Shown here in pieces: positions 45,329 through 54,598 of a stretch of 64,000 nucleotides of DNA. Location: the NCBI GenBank assembly GCA_025351345.1, contig JANXWB010000008.1, forward strand, positions 1-64,000, written 5' to 3'. Origin of the DNA: Synechococcales cyanobacterium GL140_1_metabat_312 (GTDB taxonomy: Bacteria > Cyanobacteriota > Cyanobacteriia > Leptolyngbyales > Leptolyngbyaceae). The notes under the pieces were generated by a model. That model did not search any database. It was given only the letters and a program-made list of their open reading frames with translations, and was not told the DNA's origin. The position numbers were made by a program, and so were the translations under genes. Numbering within the stretch: the first letter of the stretch is position 1; each line of letters begins with the position of its first letter.

Positions 45329-46804
45329 ATGTTTCCGTTCTTGCCTGCTCTTGCCCAAACTCCAATACCGTCGTTCTCGCCCAGTGTTGTACCCAGTGTT
45401 GCGCCGAGGCTATTGCCCAGTAGCGCACCAACGCCAGCAAGACCATCTGTGCTGTATCGTCTGCCGCCGCAGGAAACTTTGCCGCCGCAGGAAAGCCTCC
45501 CACGACAATCGGAAGTGCTGAGTATCCAAGACGTACGATCGCTGTCTGGGCAACTGGACGAAATCCCAGTTTTTAACAGCAACAGTCCTGAAATGGTCAT
45601 CAATGAAGGCATTCTGCTTTCCACCTTTCCTAATATCGGATCGGCTTTTCCCGCAGCCCATCTAAACTACGGCTTCAAGGGACGCTTCGATATATTTTCC
45701 CATCACATCAGTAAAGCCTCCACTACCGAACAACTCAAATCGCTCTTCCAAGGCATTCTCATCCAAAATCCAGGAAGGGAGAGCGTTACCGTCGCTGTGC
45801 TCCAAGGTGCCAGCTACCTAACTCGGCCCGATGCGTTGTTTGTCGATCTCAACGACTCCATTGAAGATCCCATAGGTACGGTTTACTCCGGTCCCGGTAG
45901 CCGAGTCGCCAATGACGTATTACGCGGTCGTCGCCAAGGCTGGCTTCCCGTCATTATGACCTTGGCTCCCGGTGAAAGCCGAATGCTGCTCAATCTTCCT
46001 ATTCCTGCTGGACTCGTCATTCCCACTAGCAATGGCCGATCGACTCTCATTCGGTTGACGAGCAGCGGTACGGTTTATCTGGCCTCCATGGCAATGTATG
46101 CACCACGGGATGCCGGAGGAAACGAGCGGATTCCACTTCTAGAAGATTGGCAACGATTTTTGCTGACCTCTAACCTGGCTGGCCCTCGCGATCTAGCCCC
46201 CACGCCATTGAAGGATAAGCAACGGGACGATCGGCTAATTTATGGGCGCGTCGCGGGAGTCGCCAGAGGATCGCAATGGAATACGATTCTGACTGACCAA
46301 GGCGATCGGTTGAGAATTCCGCAGCGAGGACGAGCCTTTTCCTATGCCCTCAGCACCTTACCGCGAGGCACCTTCGCGACGGGTCAAGTGCAGAGTGCGC
46401 CCATGATTGTCAGATACCCAGACACGGCTTATCTAGCCAACGGGAACTATGGCATTCAGTACAACCTCACTCTTCCTCTCCAGAACCTAACCAATCAATC
46501 TCAACGCATCGCCATCAGTCTTCAAACGCCCCTTAAACAGGATATTAGCCAAAATCAATTGCTGTTCATGAATCCACCCGATCCGAAGATATTTTTCCGA
46601 GGGACCCTGCGATTACGCTACACCGATGACAGCAATGCGCCTCAAAATAAATTTTTTCATATTATTCAACGACGCGGCCAAAAAGGAGATGCCTTAGCAA
46701 CCTTGACCCTAAAACCCGGTGAACTCCGATCGGTGGAGGTGAATCTGCTTTACCCACCCGACGCAACTCCGCCCCAGTTGCTTACGGTTAAAACCCTAGA
46801 GTAA
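45329..46804 (+). CDS. DUF3370 family protein
   Basis: A 491-residue protein of a cyanobacterial family of unknown function. Family sequence begins after a Pro-rich head: GSAFPAAHLNYGFKGRFDIFSHHIS, then LFQGILIQNPGRESVTVAVLQGASYLTRPDALF, and ending with beta-rich repeats (LRLRYTD...QNKFFHIIQRRGQ). The start at 45329 gives only PFLPALAQ in front of the head, which looks like the end of a signal peptide whose hydrophobic core is missing. A stop codon directly precedes the ATG. Either the annotated start is right and export differs, or the true N-terminus is lost to a frameshift. Confidence 0.8.
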   Translation: MFPFLPALAQTPIPSFSPSVVPSVAPRLLPSSAPTPARPSVLYRLPPQETLPPQESLPRQSEVLSIQDVRSLSGQLDEIPVFNSNSPEMVINEGILLSTFPNIGSAFPAAHLNYGFKGRFDIFSHHISKASTTEQLKSLFQGILIQNPGRESVTVAVLQGASYLTRPDALFVDLNDSIEDPIGTVYSGPGSRVANDVLRGRRQGWLPVIMTLAPGESRMLLNLPIPAGLVIPTSNGRSTLIRLTSSGTVYLASMAMYAPRDAGGNERIPLLEDWQRFLLTSNLAGPRDLAPTPLKDKQRDDRLIYGRVAGVARGSQWNTILTDQGDRLRIPQRGRAFSYALSTLPRGTFATGQVQSAPMIVRYPDTAYLANGNYGIQYNLTLPLQNLTNQSQRIAISLQTPLKQDISQNQLLFMNPPDPKIFFRGTLRLRYTDDSNAPQNKFFHIIQRRGQKGDALATLTLKPGELRSVEVNLLYPPDATPPQLLTVKTLE

Positions 46805-46871
46805 GTAATGATCTGGGGAAAGCCCGGTAAACTTGTACATTAGTTTATTAGTTTATTAATTTGCCGATCCT

Positions 46872-47627
46872 ATGACAGACTCGAACGCTCCTTCAACGTC
46901 AATACAAGAACTTCCCTCGTCCTTAGAGGAGGCGATCGTTCAAGCACAAGCTGCAACGAAATCTGCGTTGGGAGCGGGTTATAACAGATTATCAGTAGAG
47001 ATATTTTTCCCTGAACTTAAAATTATGCCGATCGCCCAACAGTTTTGTGAGGCATTCACGGAATGGGGCGATGGGGTGAAGCTATTTTTTACTGATGCAG
47101 GAACGGCAGCTTGGGCGAAAAAAAATTGGCCAGATTCACTGTTTCAGTTTCGTAGCATTGATGTGGCTGGGTCTCGGCAAACTACAGAAGCAATTGAACA
47201 TGTTGCAACAGACGATAAACTCTATATTGTTGTGTCCCCAACAGCGGTTGAAGTGGGAGCCGTTGAGCAACTCTGCAAGCAGGCGGGCGATGTTCCGGTA
47301 ATTTTGCTGGTGCCTCGTTTGGAAGATGTAAGCATTGTGGGCATTGGTTATGCGGGACGAGCATTACGCGAACGCTTCCTCAGTACGATTGAACCTTGTT
47401 ATTTCCTACGTCCGATCGAAGACCAAACCGCACTCACCCGCTTTTATCCAACGCCTTGGCAGATATGGCTTGAAAAAGATGGAACCTGGGAAGTGATTGC
47501 CGAAGAATTACTGAAACCTGATGCAGAGAAAATCGATAATCTTGTAGCAGCGTCTTTAGGTACGGGTCAGAAGAAACGATCGATTTTTGCAGAATTGCAG
47601 TCTTTTTTAAGCGCATTAGGCCGATAA
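46872..47627 (+). CDS. DUF1995 family protein
   Basis: A 251-residue protein of the DUF1995 family shared by cyanobacteria and chloroplasts, often annotated as a low PSII accumulation-type or adenylate-kinase-associated domain. It shows LPSSLEEAIVQAQAATKSALGAGYNRLSVEIFFPELKIMPIAQQF, and VLLVPRLEDVSIVGIGYAGRALRERFLSTIEPCYFLRPI, then WQIWLEKDGTWEVI. No signal peptide. Biochemical function unknown. Confidence 0.85.
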   Translation: MTDSNAPSTSIQELPSSLEEAIVQAQAATKSALGAGYNRLSVEIFFPELKIMPIAQQFCEAFTEWGDGVKLFFTDAGTAAWAKKNWPDSLFQFRSIDVAGSRQTTEAIEHVATDDKLYIVVSPTAVEVGAVEQLCKQAGDVPVILLVPRLEDVSIVGIGYAGRALRERFLSTIEPCYFLRPIEDQTALTRFYPTPWQIWLEKDGTWEVIAEELLKPDAEKIDNLVAASLGTGQKKRSIFAELQSFLSALGR

Positions 47628-47859
47628 GATGCAAAAGGCTATTTTTCTATGAAGTTATTGTAGGGGGACTTACGATCGTTCATCTTACCTACGGGATTTC
47701 ACTACTGTGTTATGGACATCCTTGATTCATCATGGAAAGTATCAAGGTCTAAACTCGGTGTAGCAATCGATGGTGATGTCTATCTTCTAGGTTTTTAGGG
47801 ATGGATAAGAGAACCTTCAGATGTTCCGAGTCGATTAGTGTGTATAAAGAGCGATCGCA

Positions 47860-48615
47860 ATGAGTCAACGTGCAAATCGGCGAATTGTTATTGGAGATGT
47901 CCATGGTCATTACGATGGCCTGATGCTTCTCATGAAAACCCTTGCGCCATCCCAAGGAGATGAAGTTTACTTTTTGGGCGATCTGATCGATCGGGGTCCC
48001 AAAAGTGCTCAGGTGGTGGAATTTGTCCGATCGCACCCGTATCCCTGCGTCTTGGGCAATCACGAACAAATGCTGCTCGAATCCTTCCCAGACGGCCAAG
48101 TCTTTGAACCCGCTCTTCAGGCATGGCTCCACAGCGGCGGACGCGCCACAATGGCTAGTTACGAGACGGTTGAGCTGTTGCTTGAACATCTAGACTGGAT
48201 TCGCACATTACCCACCTATTTAGATCTAGGCGATTTGTGGTTGGTTCATGCGGGTGTTAATCCCAACTTACGCATTGATCAGCAGACCTCACAGCAATTT
48301 TGTTGGATTCGGGATGAATTCCACAGTAGTCCTAAGCCCTTTTTTCCCGATAAGCTAATTATCACCGGGCATACCATTACGTTTACATTCTCTGGGGTCA
48401 CGCCGGGAGAGGTTGTGGGCGGCAGCGGCTGGCTAGATATTGATACGGGAGCGTACCATCCTCGTAGCGGTTGGCTGACGGCGCTCGATACGACCAATCA
48501 GCAGCTCTATCAGGTTAATGTTCAGCAACAGCAGGTTCGGGTTGTTCCGTTGATGGAGATGTTGGTGAAAATTCAGCCCGATCGAGGAATGCGTAAGCCT
48601 GCTGTGTTGCTTTAG
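47860..48615 (+). CDS. PP1/ApaH-type metallophosphoesterase
   Basis: A 251-residue calcineurin-like phosphoesterase. Di-metal motifs in order: GDVHGH (12-17), GDLIDRG, GNHEQM, then distal His in LWLVHAGVN and ITGHTI. This pattern fits bacterial PPP-family Ser/Thr phosphatases or ApaH-like enzymes that split dinucleoside polyphosphates; the sequence does not decide between them. Monocistronic. Followed by a large inverted repeat. Confidence 0.88.
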   Translation: MSQRANRRIVIGDVHGHYDGLMLLMKTLAPSQGDEVYFLGDLIDRGPKSAQVVEFVRSHPYPCVLGNHEQMLLESFPDGQVFEPALQAWLHSGGRATMASYETVELLLEHLDWIRTLPTYLDLGDLWLVHAGVNPNLRIDQQTSQQFCWIRDEFHSSPKPFFPDKLIITGHTITFTFSGVTPGEVVGGSGWLDIDTGAYHPRSGWLTALDTTNQQLYQVNVQQQQVRVVPLMEMLVKIQPDRGMRKPAVLL

Positions 48616-48625
48616 AAATTTTATA

Positions 48626-48742
48626 AGGTGTCCTCTAAATAACCAGTTTAGACAACAGCCGATCGGGAAGCTGACCGTACCATTTAGATTTGCTAGGTAC
48701 GAGCAACTATTGGCTTTCCGATCGGTACAACTGGTAACACCT
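48626..48742. repeat. 117-nt imperfect inverted repeat
   Basis: The ends AGGTGT (48626-48631) and ACACCT (48737-48742) are complementary. Further in, AACCAGTTT pairs with AACTGGTA in part, and GCCGATCGGGAAGC (48658-48671) pairs with GCTTTCCGATCGGT (48713-48726) at 12 of 14 positions, with small loops between. It lies 10 bases after the metallophosphoesterase stop. Could be a miniature element, a folded 3' region or an expressed RNA; no T-run. Confidence 0.5.
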
Positions 48743-48887
48743 GGCAATTTGGAACGCTCGATCGTTCTATTAAAATATTTGAACAAGGCATCATCTGGTT
48801 ATCGTATTCGCAAACATTATTGATGCCATTATGCGAATCTTAGTTACAGCCCTCAAGCCTTGAGAACAATTTCACTCTTGATGCTCA

Positions 48888-49421
48888 CTAGTCATGACTG
48901 TCTCGTCTCCTAGCGGACACCTGCCCTTCTGGGTCCACTCCCTCAAAAGTCGGTGGCAACCATACCCGTACTACCATCAGCCCCGCCATCGAAACCAAAA
49001 AGGCACAGGCTGCTAACATCTGATGCCATTCCACTTCCAATACACCTTGAACAATGACTTCTCTTAAGACTGAAACAATTGCAACCTCAACCGAAACTCC
49101 GATCGAAACGCGCTGCTCCTGAAGATAGATAATCAACAGTCGAAACAACTCCATCAAAATCAGAATAAATAGAATGTCCGCCGTAATCTCATGGAACTGT
49201 AAGGTCGAAAGCAACGAGGTAAAAATCTCCCGCAGCTGCAACACCATTACTGCAAACAATCCCACACACAACGATATTGCAATTAAATCCTGAATGGTCT
49301 CCAGCGCTTTAACAATAAGGGAGTGGCGACCTTTTTGATCTAAGGATATTAGGGATGTAGAATCGATCGGAACCTCAGATTCAATCGATACGATCGGCTT
49401 AATATTCATCAAATTCTGCAT
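48888..49421 (-). CDS. psiE: PsiE family membrane protein
   Basis: A 177-residue phosphate-starvation-inducible E-type protein with four membrane helices (about 40-160). The conserved block is VKALETIQDLIAISLCVGLFAVMVLQLREIF, ILMELFRLLIIYLQEQRVSIGVSVEVAIVSVLREVI, followed by WHQMLAACAFLVSMAGLMVVRVW. The family was named for phosphate starvation in E. coli; function is unknown. A good Shine-Dalgarno (AGGAG) precedes ATG 49421; the frame opens nine codons earlier without such support. Confidence 0.85.
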   Translation of the reverse strand: MQNLMNIKPIVSIESEVPIDSTSLISLDQKGRHSLIVKALETIQDLIAISLCVGLFAVMVLQLREIFTSLLSTLQFHEITADILFILILMELFRLLIIYLQEQRVSIGVSVEVAIVSVLREVIVQGVLEVEWHQMLAACAFLVSMAGLMVVRVWLPPTFEGVDPEGQVSARRRDSHD

Positions 49422-49450
49422 AACAGTTGCGCTCCTGAGTGATAACACAA

Positions 49451-49470
49451 TTCATTCAAAGTTCATTCAA
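49451..49470 (-). promoter_or_regulatory. 11-nt-spaced direct repeats upstream of psiE
   Basis: TTCATTCAA occurs at 49451-49459 and 49462-49470 (plus strand), a period of 11 bases. Direct repeats at one helical turn are typical of sites for PhoB/OmpR-class response regulators. An SphR-type regulator is encoded at 61.3-62.1 kb. The sequence does not match the classical cyanobacterial Pho box, so this is only a candidate. Confidence 0.3.
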
Positions 49471-49673
49471 GATAAGCTCTGAATCAAAACTTGGTTGTAC
49501 TCACTATAGTCAGTTTTTTCTTATTAGCCAACAGCCTAACTATAGGATTAGCTAATGATTATTATCACTATTGGAACAGCATCAAGATTTCTATATAGTA
49601 CGTTATGGTATATTTTTTCACTTAGTCGGATTAACACCGGATTACCTTAGTTTAAACAAGCAATAGTTTAAAC

Positions 49674-50561
49674 TTAATAGTTTACTTCAATATCTTTTGA
49701 CTGGGCAATAATACCGTGCTTAGGTGCAAAAATCATGGCAACGACAAACAAGATAGTCTGTAATACAACAATGCAGCCGCCTGTCGAACCATCAATGTGA
49801 TAGCTAATGTAGGTGCCCATCACACTTGAAAAAACACCCAAAGCCATGGCAATTAGTGTCATATGGTCAAAGCGATCGCTCAGCAGATAAGCCGTTGCAC
49901 CTGGAGTGACTAGCATCGCAACTACTAAAATAATCCCGACTGTCTGAAGCCCTGCAACAGCAGTTAATGATAGTAATGATAATAGGGTGTAGTAGAGAAA
50001 AGTGGTATTGAGACCGATCGATCGGGCATGGGTCGAATCAAAACAAAACAGAATCAAATCTTTTCGTAGAATTGCCAACGTGACTAGTGTAATCACACTG
50101 ATAATCACAGTCTGTATAATATCAGAATCAGAAATACCTAAAACATTACCAAATAAAATATGTGTTAAATCAATAGTGCTTCTGATTTTAGAAACTAGAA
50201 CTAACCCCAACGCAAAAAAACCTGTGAAGACTAAACCAATTACGGTATCTTCTTTAATTCGAGTTTTAGCTTTAATAAATCCGATCGCAATCACTGAACC
50301 CACACCAAATACAAAAGCTCCGATCGCCAACGGGATATTCATCACATAAGCAATCACAACCCCCGGCAACACAGCATGGGAAACGGCATCACCCATTAAA
50401 GCCCATCCTTTCAGCGTCATATAACAGGACAGCGCCGAGCAAACTAAACCCACCAAGGCACTAACCAAAACGGCTTTCACCATAAATTCATGCTGCATCG
50501 GCGTAACAAATAAATAAATAAAGCCCTGAACAAACCACTGAATGAAATCCATAATAGACAT
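49674..50561 (-). CDS. mntB: Manganese ABC transporter permease MntB
   Basis: A 295-residue permease of the ABC-3 metal family with eight membrane helices. It has KAVLVSALVGLVCSALSCYMTLKGWALMGDAVSHAVLPGVVIAYVM, VIGLVFTGFFALGLVLVSKI, LTAVAGLQTVGIILVVAMLVTPGATAYLLSDRF and a late membrane tail. Last gene of the mntC-mntA-mntB operon, two bases after mntA. Assigned to manganese rather than zinc by the whole operon, not by this protein alone. Confidence 0.9.
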   Translation of the reverse strand: MSIMDFIQWFVQGFIYLFVTPMQHEFMVKAVLVSALVGLVCSALSCYMTLKGWALMGDAVSHAVLPGVVIAYVMNIPLAIGAFVFGVGSVIAIGFIKAKTRIKEDTVIGLVFTGFFALGLVLVSKIRSTIDLTHILFGNVLGISDSDIIQTVIISVITLVTLAILRKDLILFCFDSTHARSIGLNTTFLYYTLLSLLSLTAVAGLQTVGIILVVAMLVTPGATAYLLSDRFDHMTLIAMALGVFSSVMGTYISYHIDGSTGGCIVVLQTILFVVAMIFAPKHGIIAQSKDIEVNY

Positions 50562-50563
50562 TC

Positions 50564-51328
50564 CTAATATTGATCACGAGAGTTAGCTTTTGCTCCAGAA
50601 AAATCGCCTACTGAACCCCCAAAGGTTCGAGAAAGATTTTCTTCAGTAAAGACCTCAGACGTATTGCCATAGGCCAGAATTGTGCGATTAATTAAGATGA
50701 CTTGATCGCAAAATGTTGTGATAGAGGAGAGATCATGGGTCGAGATTAGAATGGTATATCCCGCTTGACGCAGTTCCATCAGCATATCAATCATTAGTTT
50801 CTCAGTCTTAATGTCAACGCCCGCAAAGGGTTCATCTAATAATAAAACCGTCGCTTGTTGGGCTAATGCTCGTGCAAAAAATGCTCGCTTCTTTTGACCT
50901 CCAGACAGTTCCCCGATTTGCTTAAATCGCATATCCCAAAGTCCCACCCGTTCCAGGCTTTCTTTCACAACCTGCTTATCGATCGATCGGGGAATTCGCA
51001 ACAAATTCATATAACCATAGCGACCCATCATCACCACATCATAGACATCCACCGGAAATTTCCAATCTACTTCTTCGGATTGTGGAACATAGGCGACAAG
51101 ATTACGTTTTTGAACTTGACGAATGGGTAAACCGTGAATTGAAACATTTCCTCGCACAGGGGTGACAAATCCCATAATTGCTTTAAATAGCGTCGATTTT
51201 CCCGCGCCATTCATTCCCACTAGTCCGCATATAACGCCTTCTTCAAGCTTAATAGAGGCACTATGCAAAGCAACTTTACCGTGATAGGCAACAGTTACAT
51301 TTTCAATGTCGATACTGATATTTCCCAT
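50564..51328 (-). CDS. mntA: Manganese ABC transporter ATP-binding protein MntA
   Basis: A 254-residue metal ABC ATPase. Walker [10 protein letters not shown], signature [15 protein letters not shown], Walker [13 protein letters not shown] and H-loop STHDL are intact. The stretch [34 protein letters not shown] is typical of manganese/zinc/iron ABC ATPases. It lies between mntC (16-base gap) and mntB (2-base gap). Confidence 0.92.
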   Translation of the reverse strand: MGNISIDIENVTVAYHGKVALHSASIKLEEGVICGLVGMNGAGKSTLFKAIMGFVTPVRGNVSIHGLPIRQVQKRNLVAYVPQSEEVDWKFPVDVYDVVMMGRYGYMNLLRIPRSIDKQVVKESLERVGLWDMRFKQIGELSGGQKKRAFFARALAQQATVLLLDEPFAGVDIKTEKLMIDMLMELRQAGYTILISTHDLSSITTFCDQVILINRTILAYGNTSEVFTEENLSRTFGGSVGDFSGAKANSRDQY

Positions 51329-51344
51329 AGTCCTAGACTCTCCT

Positions 51345-52337
51345 TTAGTTACTTTTTAAACCATTAGTTAGGGTATTTATATTGTATTCCAACAGTTTTA
51401 GGTAAGTGGAAGCAGGACCATTGGCAGGGGATAAGGAATCTACATAGAATACCCCCGCAAATTTTGCACCCGTCTCTTTTGCAACTTGTCGCTGAGCTTT
51501 ATCGCTCACAGTACTTTCACAGAACACTGCTAGAATTTTGTTCTCTTTTACTGTATTAATTACCTTTTCCACTTGCTTTGGAGTGGCGAGTTGTTCAGCA
51601 TTGACGGGCCAAATGTAGACTTCTTTGAGTCCGTAGTCACGGGTGATATAAGAGAATGCGCCTTCACAGCTCACCATATAGCGCCTTTCTGGGGGGATGG
51701 TGCCGATCGCAGTTTTGAGTTTCAGGTCTATTTCTTTGATTTGCTCACTATAGGTTGCTGCATTTTTGTTATAAGTTTTTGAGTTGGCCGGGTCAAGATT
51801 AACGAGTGCTTTACGGATATTTTCAACATAAATAATGGCATTCTGAGGCGACATCCACGCGTGGGGATTGGGCTTGCCTCTATATGAATCTTCTGCAATA
51901 TCAACGGGCTTAATGCCGTCACTCAACGTTGAGTGTTGGACTTTTGGAAAACTATTGTAAAACCGATCGGCCCAGCGTTCTAAATTTAAGCCATTATCCA
52001 AAATCAGATCAGCTTCTTGGCCCCGCGCTAAATCACTTGGGGTAGGTTCATAACCATGAATTTCAGACCCTGGTTTAGTAATGGATTCGACGATCGCTTT
52101 ATCTCCCGCTACATTTTGCGCCATGTCGGCTAACACGGTAAATGTAGTGAGAATAACTTTTTTACCCGATCGCGGAGACCTGGAACCCGTAGGATTTTTC
52201 GCCCGATCGATCTCAGGCTGGGTTGAAATTGAATGAGAAGTACAACCGTTGAGCCAAATTCCAGCTAAAAGACCTAAAATGCAGGTCTGAATCCGTTTTA
52301 AGTTATTTGTTTGGCCAAGATAAATAGAATTATTCAT
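51345..52337 (-). CDS. mntC: Manganese ABC transporter substrate-binding lipoprotein MntC
   Basis: A 330-residue cluster A-I metal-binding lipoprotein; lipobox Cys32 (IWLNGC). Metal ligands expected: H94 ([12 protein letters not shown]), H159 (NPHAWMSP), a Glu in [11 protein letters not shown] and the Asp of FYVDSLSP. The [15 protein letters not shown] and [19 protein letters not shown] segments agree with MntC of Synechocystis as I recall it. It feeds Mn(II) to the photosynthetic apparatus through MntA/MntB. First gene of its operon. Confidence 0.92.
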   Translation of the reverse strand: MNNSIYLGQTNNLKRIQTCILGLLAGIWLNGCTSHSISTQPEIDRAKNPTGSRSPRSGKKVILTTFTVLADMAQNVAGDKAIVESITKPGSEIHGYEPTPSDLARGQEADLILDNGLNLERWADRFYNSFPKVQHSTLSDGIKPVDIAEDSYRGKPNPHAWMSPQNAIIYVENIRKALVNLDPANSKTYNKNAATYSEQIKEIDLKLKTAIGTIPPERRYMVSCEGAFSYITRDYGLKEVYIWPVNAEQLATPKQVEKVINTVKENKILAVFCESTVSDKAQRQVAKETGAKFAGVFYVDSLSPANGPASTYLKLLEYNINTLTNGLKSN

Positions 52338-52346
52338 CTCAAAATT

Positions 52347-52365
52347 TTCTCATTATCGTTTCATA
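52347..52365 (-). promoter_or_regulatory. Candidate ManR-type site ahead of mntC
   Basis: Minus strand reads TATGAAACGATAATGAGAA, two ATGA(A/G)A half-sites in direct repeat, ending 9 bases before the mntC ATG. From memory this resembles the ManR recognition sequence of Synechocystis (TATGAAA, spacer, ATGAGAA), which silences mntCAB when manganese is ample. The position over the leader suits a repressor. Confidence 0.4.
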
Positions 52366-52541
52366 TTTCAAATAATTTATCATGAATTCATAAGAAATGA
52401 AAGGATTATGAAAACGATCGTCGTCGGATGGATTGATTTTTCTTCTTCGAGGATTAAGCTTGGTTGTAGGATAGAACAGTTAGGGTTTGGTGCCTTGAGT
52501 GCGGGCCTTAATAATGTGGTTTGTAATGTAGACAAATAATT

Positions 52542-53192
52542 ATGAAGCTTCAGAATGTTTGGGCGAGACTGGGAAAGGCATTGGCCGGAACCTTATTATT
52601 GTTTTGTTGCATCATGCTGACGGGATGTGTGGACTATCAGCTTGGCGTAAATCTCGATAGCCCGCACCAAGGGAGTATTACTCAAACCATTCATATTGCA
52701 AATGAAGCTAACCCCACTGCTCGCACATTGCTTAAACAAATTCAGCAGCAGACCCGATCGGTTCAAGGACGCTATGAAGTGATATCAAAACAAGATGTCT
52801 CCGTCACTATTCCGTTCCATACGGTGAAGGAATTAGAAAGAAAATTCAATCAATTTTTTGCCCTTGAAAATTTGGATACGACGTTACCAACTATTGTTTC
52901 AAATCTTAATGTAACCCAAGGCAATGCATTATTGTTTGAACGCGATCGTCTTGCGTTTGATATTGATCTGACTGCACTGGCGATAAATGGAACTGAAGGC
53001 TTTGTGGATCCGAGCCAACTTTTTAATTTAGGATTGACCGTAAATGGGGCAGCATGGGAATTGAAGGCGGGACAGAAGAATCACATTGAAACAGCGCTTT
53101 GGATGCCAATGCCGTTGGGGTTTGGGGTCTTGGCTATTGTGGCTATTGTAGCGGCTGGAATAGTGGTTCGGAATCGATCGGCAATGAATTAG
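52542..53192 (+). CDS. DUF3153 lipoprotein
   Basis: A 216-residue cyanobacterial DUF3153 protein. Signal helix GTLLLFCCIMLTGC with lipobox Cys, then VDYQLGVNLDSPHQGSITQTIHIANEA, the family core, and DLTALAINGTEGFVDPSQLFNLGLTVNG. A C-terminal membrane helix (FGVLAIVAIVAAGIVV) ends the protein. Anchored in a membrane at both ends with the domain outside the cytoplasm. Function unknown. An AI-2E permease gene follows after 12 bases. Confidence 0.85.
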   Translation: MKLQNVWARLGKALAGTLLLFCCIMLTGCVDYQLGVNLDSPHQGSITQTIHIANEANPTARTLLKQIQQQTRSVQGRYEVISKQDVSVTIPFHTVKELERKFNQFFALENLDTTLPTIVSNLNVTQGNALLFERDRLAFDIDLTALAINGTEGFVDPSQLFNLGLTVNGAAWELKAGQKNHIETALWMPMPLGFGVLAIVAIVAAGIVVRNRSAMN

Positions 53193-53204
53193 GAGGGATG
53201 TGTA

Positions 53205-54287
53205 ATGAGTCGATCGACCCGCGATTTAAAGCGATTACTTTATTTTGGATTATTGTTTCCGCTGATTGCGCTGAATGTTTGGATGTTTGGAGTAGTACTG
53301 ACCTATTTCCAACAATTAGTAACATTGTTGATTGTATCGGCAATTTTAGCATTTCTACTAGATTATCTGGTGCGTGCATTTGAGCGAATGCAGATTCCTC
53401 GGGCGATTGGTATCATTATTGTATTGCTAGCCACAGTGACCTGTTTGGGAGTAGTTGGCGTTACAGTGATTCCAATTTTGATTGAGCAGAGTGTGCAACT
53501 TTTTAAGAATCTTCCCAATTGGTTAGAAGCCGGGAAATCCCATGGAATGGCGCTGGAAACCTGGGCCAAGGGTCGCAATTTACCCATTGATTTGCAGGGA
53601 TTTACTGGGCGGTTAAGTGGACAAATTGAAAGCCAGACTCAGGAGTTAGCAAAGCAGGCGTTGGGGTTTGCGATCGGTACATTGTCTAGCTTTATGGATG
53701 CTCTGTTAGTGATTGTGATGGCATTTTATATGCTTTTGTATGGTGGTCAACTTTGGGATGGTTTAATTGGAGTGTTGCCCCATCCGTTTGGTAGAGCATT
53801 TAGTGTCGCATTACGGCTCAATTTTCACAATTTTTTCTTGAGTCAGTTTGTATTGGCGTCGTTTATGACGGTGACATTGATTCCTGTATTTTTAATTTTG
53901 AAGGTTCCCTATGCCTTGTTGTTTGCATTATTAATTGGTATTGCAGAATTAATTCCATTTATTGGAGCAGCGTTGGGAATTGGATCGGTGACGGGGTTGG
54001 TATTATTACAAGATTTTTGGTTGTCGGTGTGGGTTGGGGTAGCGGCGACTATACTCCAGCAAGTTCGAGATAATTTGATTGCGCCAAAACTTATGGGTGA
54101 CTTTACGGGATTGAATCCTATCTGGATTTTTGTCTCCTTACTGTTTGGATTAAAGATTGCAGGATTGTTGGGTGTGTTCATTGCAGTACCGATCGCGGGG
54201 ACAATTAAAGCAACGATCGATGCCTTAACTCAGCAACCCGCCATGGCACAGCAGGAAGAAGCGATGGGAGTTCTGGACGACGAATAA
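53205..54287 (+). CDS. AI-2E family (PerM-like) permease
   Basis: A 360-residue inner-membrane protein with about seven or eight helices. Recognisable: LLIVSAILAFLLDYLVRAFERMQIPRAIGIIIVLL, the helical soluble insert of about 100 residues, LVIVMAFYMLLYGGQLWDGL, IAELIPFIGAALGI and LKIAGLLGVFIAVPIAGTIKATI. The family includes an autoinducer-2 exporter and PerM/Na+ antiporters; substrate not predictable. Translationally close to the DUF3153 lipoprotein gene, a likely operon. Confidence 0.88.
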   Translation: MSRSTRDLKRLLYFGLLFPLIALNVWMFGVVLTYFQQLVTLLIVSAILAFLLDYLVRAFERMQIPRAIGIIIVLLATVTCLGVVGVTVIPILIEQSVQLFKNLPNWLEAGKSHGMALETWAKGRNLPIDLQGFTGRLSGQIESQTQELAKQALGFAIGTLSSFMDALLVIVMAFYMLLYGGQLWDGLIGVLPHPFGRAFSVALRLNFHNFFLSQFVLASFMTVTLIPVFLILKVPYALLFALLIGIAELIPFIGAALGIGSVTGLVLLQDFWLSVWVGVAATILQQVRDNLIAPKLMGDFTGLNPIWIFVSLLFGLKIAGLLGVFIAVPIAGTIKATIDALTQQPAMAQQEEAMGVLDDE

Positions 54288-54598
54288 GTTGGGTTTAGGA
54301 CACCGTAGGCCATTTCTCTACAGATTTCTCTACAGATTTCTCTACAGATCCGAGTTTGAGATACCGTAGGGAAACAACTTGCTGTGCCCCAAACGCCATA
54401 GAATAATTGAATATGTTTCCCTAGATTACTAGGTTATTAAATCCCCATTCTCAATTATGTTTATGGAATGGTTTAAATCGTTTCACATTCATAGTCACCG
54501 GAAATAATTAGTCTTTTTTCATGGTGCCGTTTAAGGTCACTGAGTTGGTGAAATATTGCCACCGCATTACTTTCCATAGGGGAAGTTTTGGGAAGTAT
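54288..54598. other. Spacer between convergent genes, with a tandem repeat
   Basis: Between the AI-2E permease and a peptidoglycan-binding protein gene. The unit ATTTCTCTACAG is present three times without gap (54312-54347), flanked on both sides by ACCGTAGG (54303-54309 region and 54363-54370 region). No gene or clear intrinsic terminator seen in the rest. Confidence 0.6.

Noticed and set aside
47713-47799. Short ORF of 28 codons before the metallophosphoesterase
   Set aside because: No ribosome site and no recognisable features; one chance ORF of this size is expected in the spacer.
54312-54347. Tandem repeat considered as a CRISPR fragment
   Set aside because: Units are 12 bases, directly adjacent without spacers, and no cas genes are nearby.
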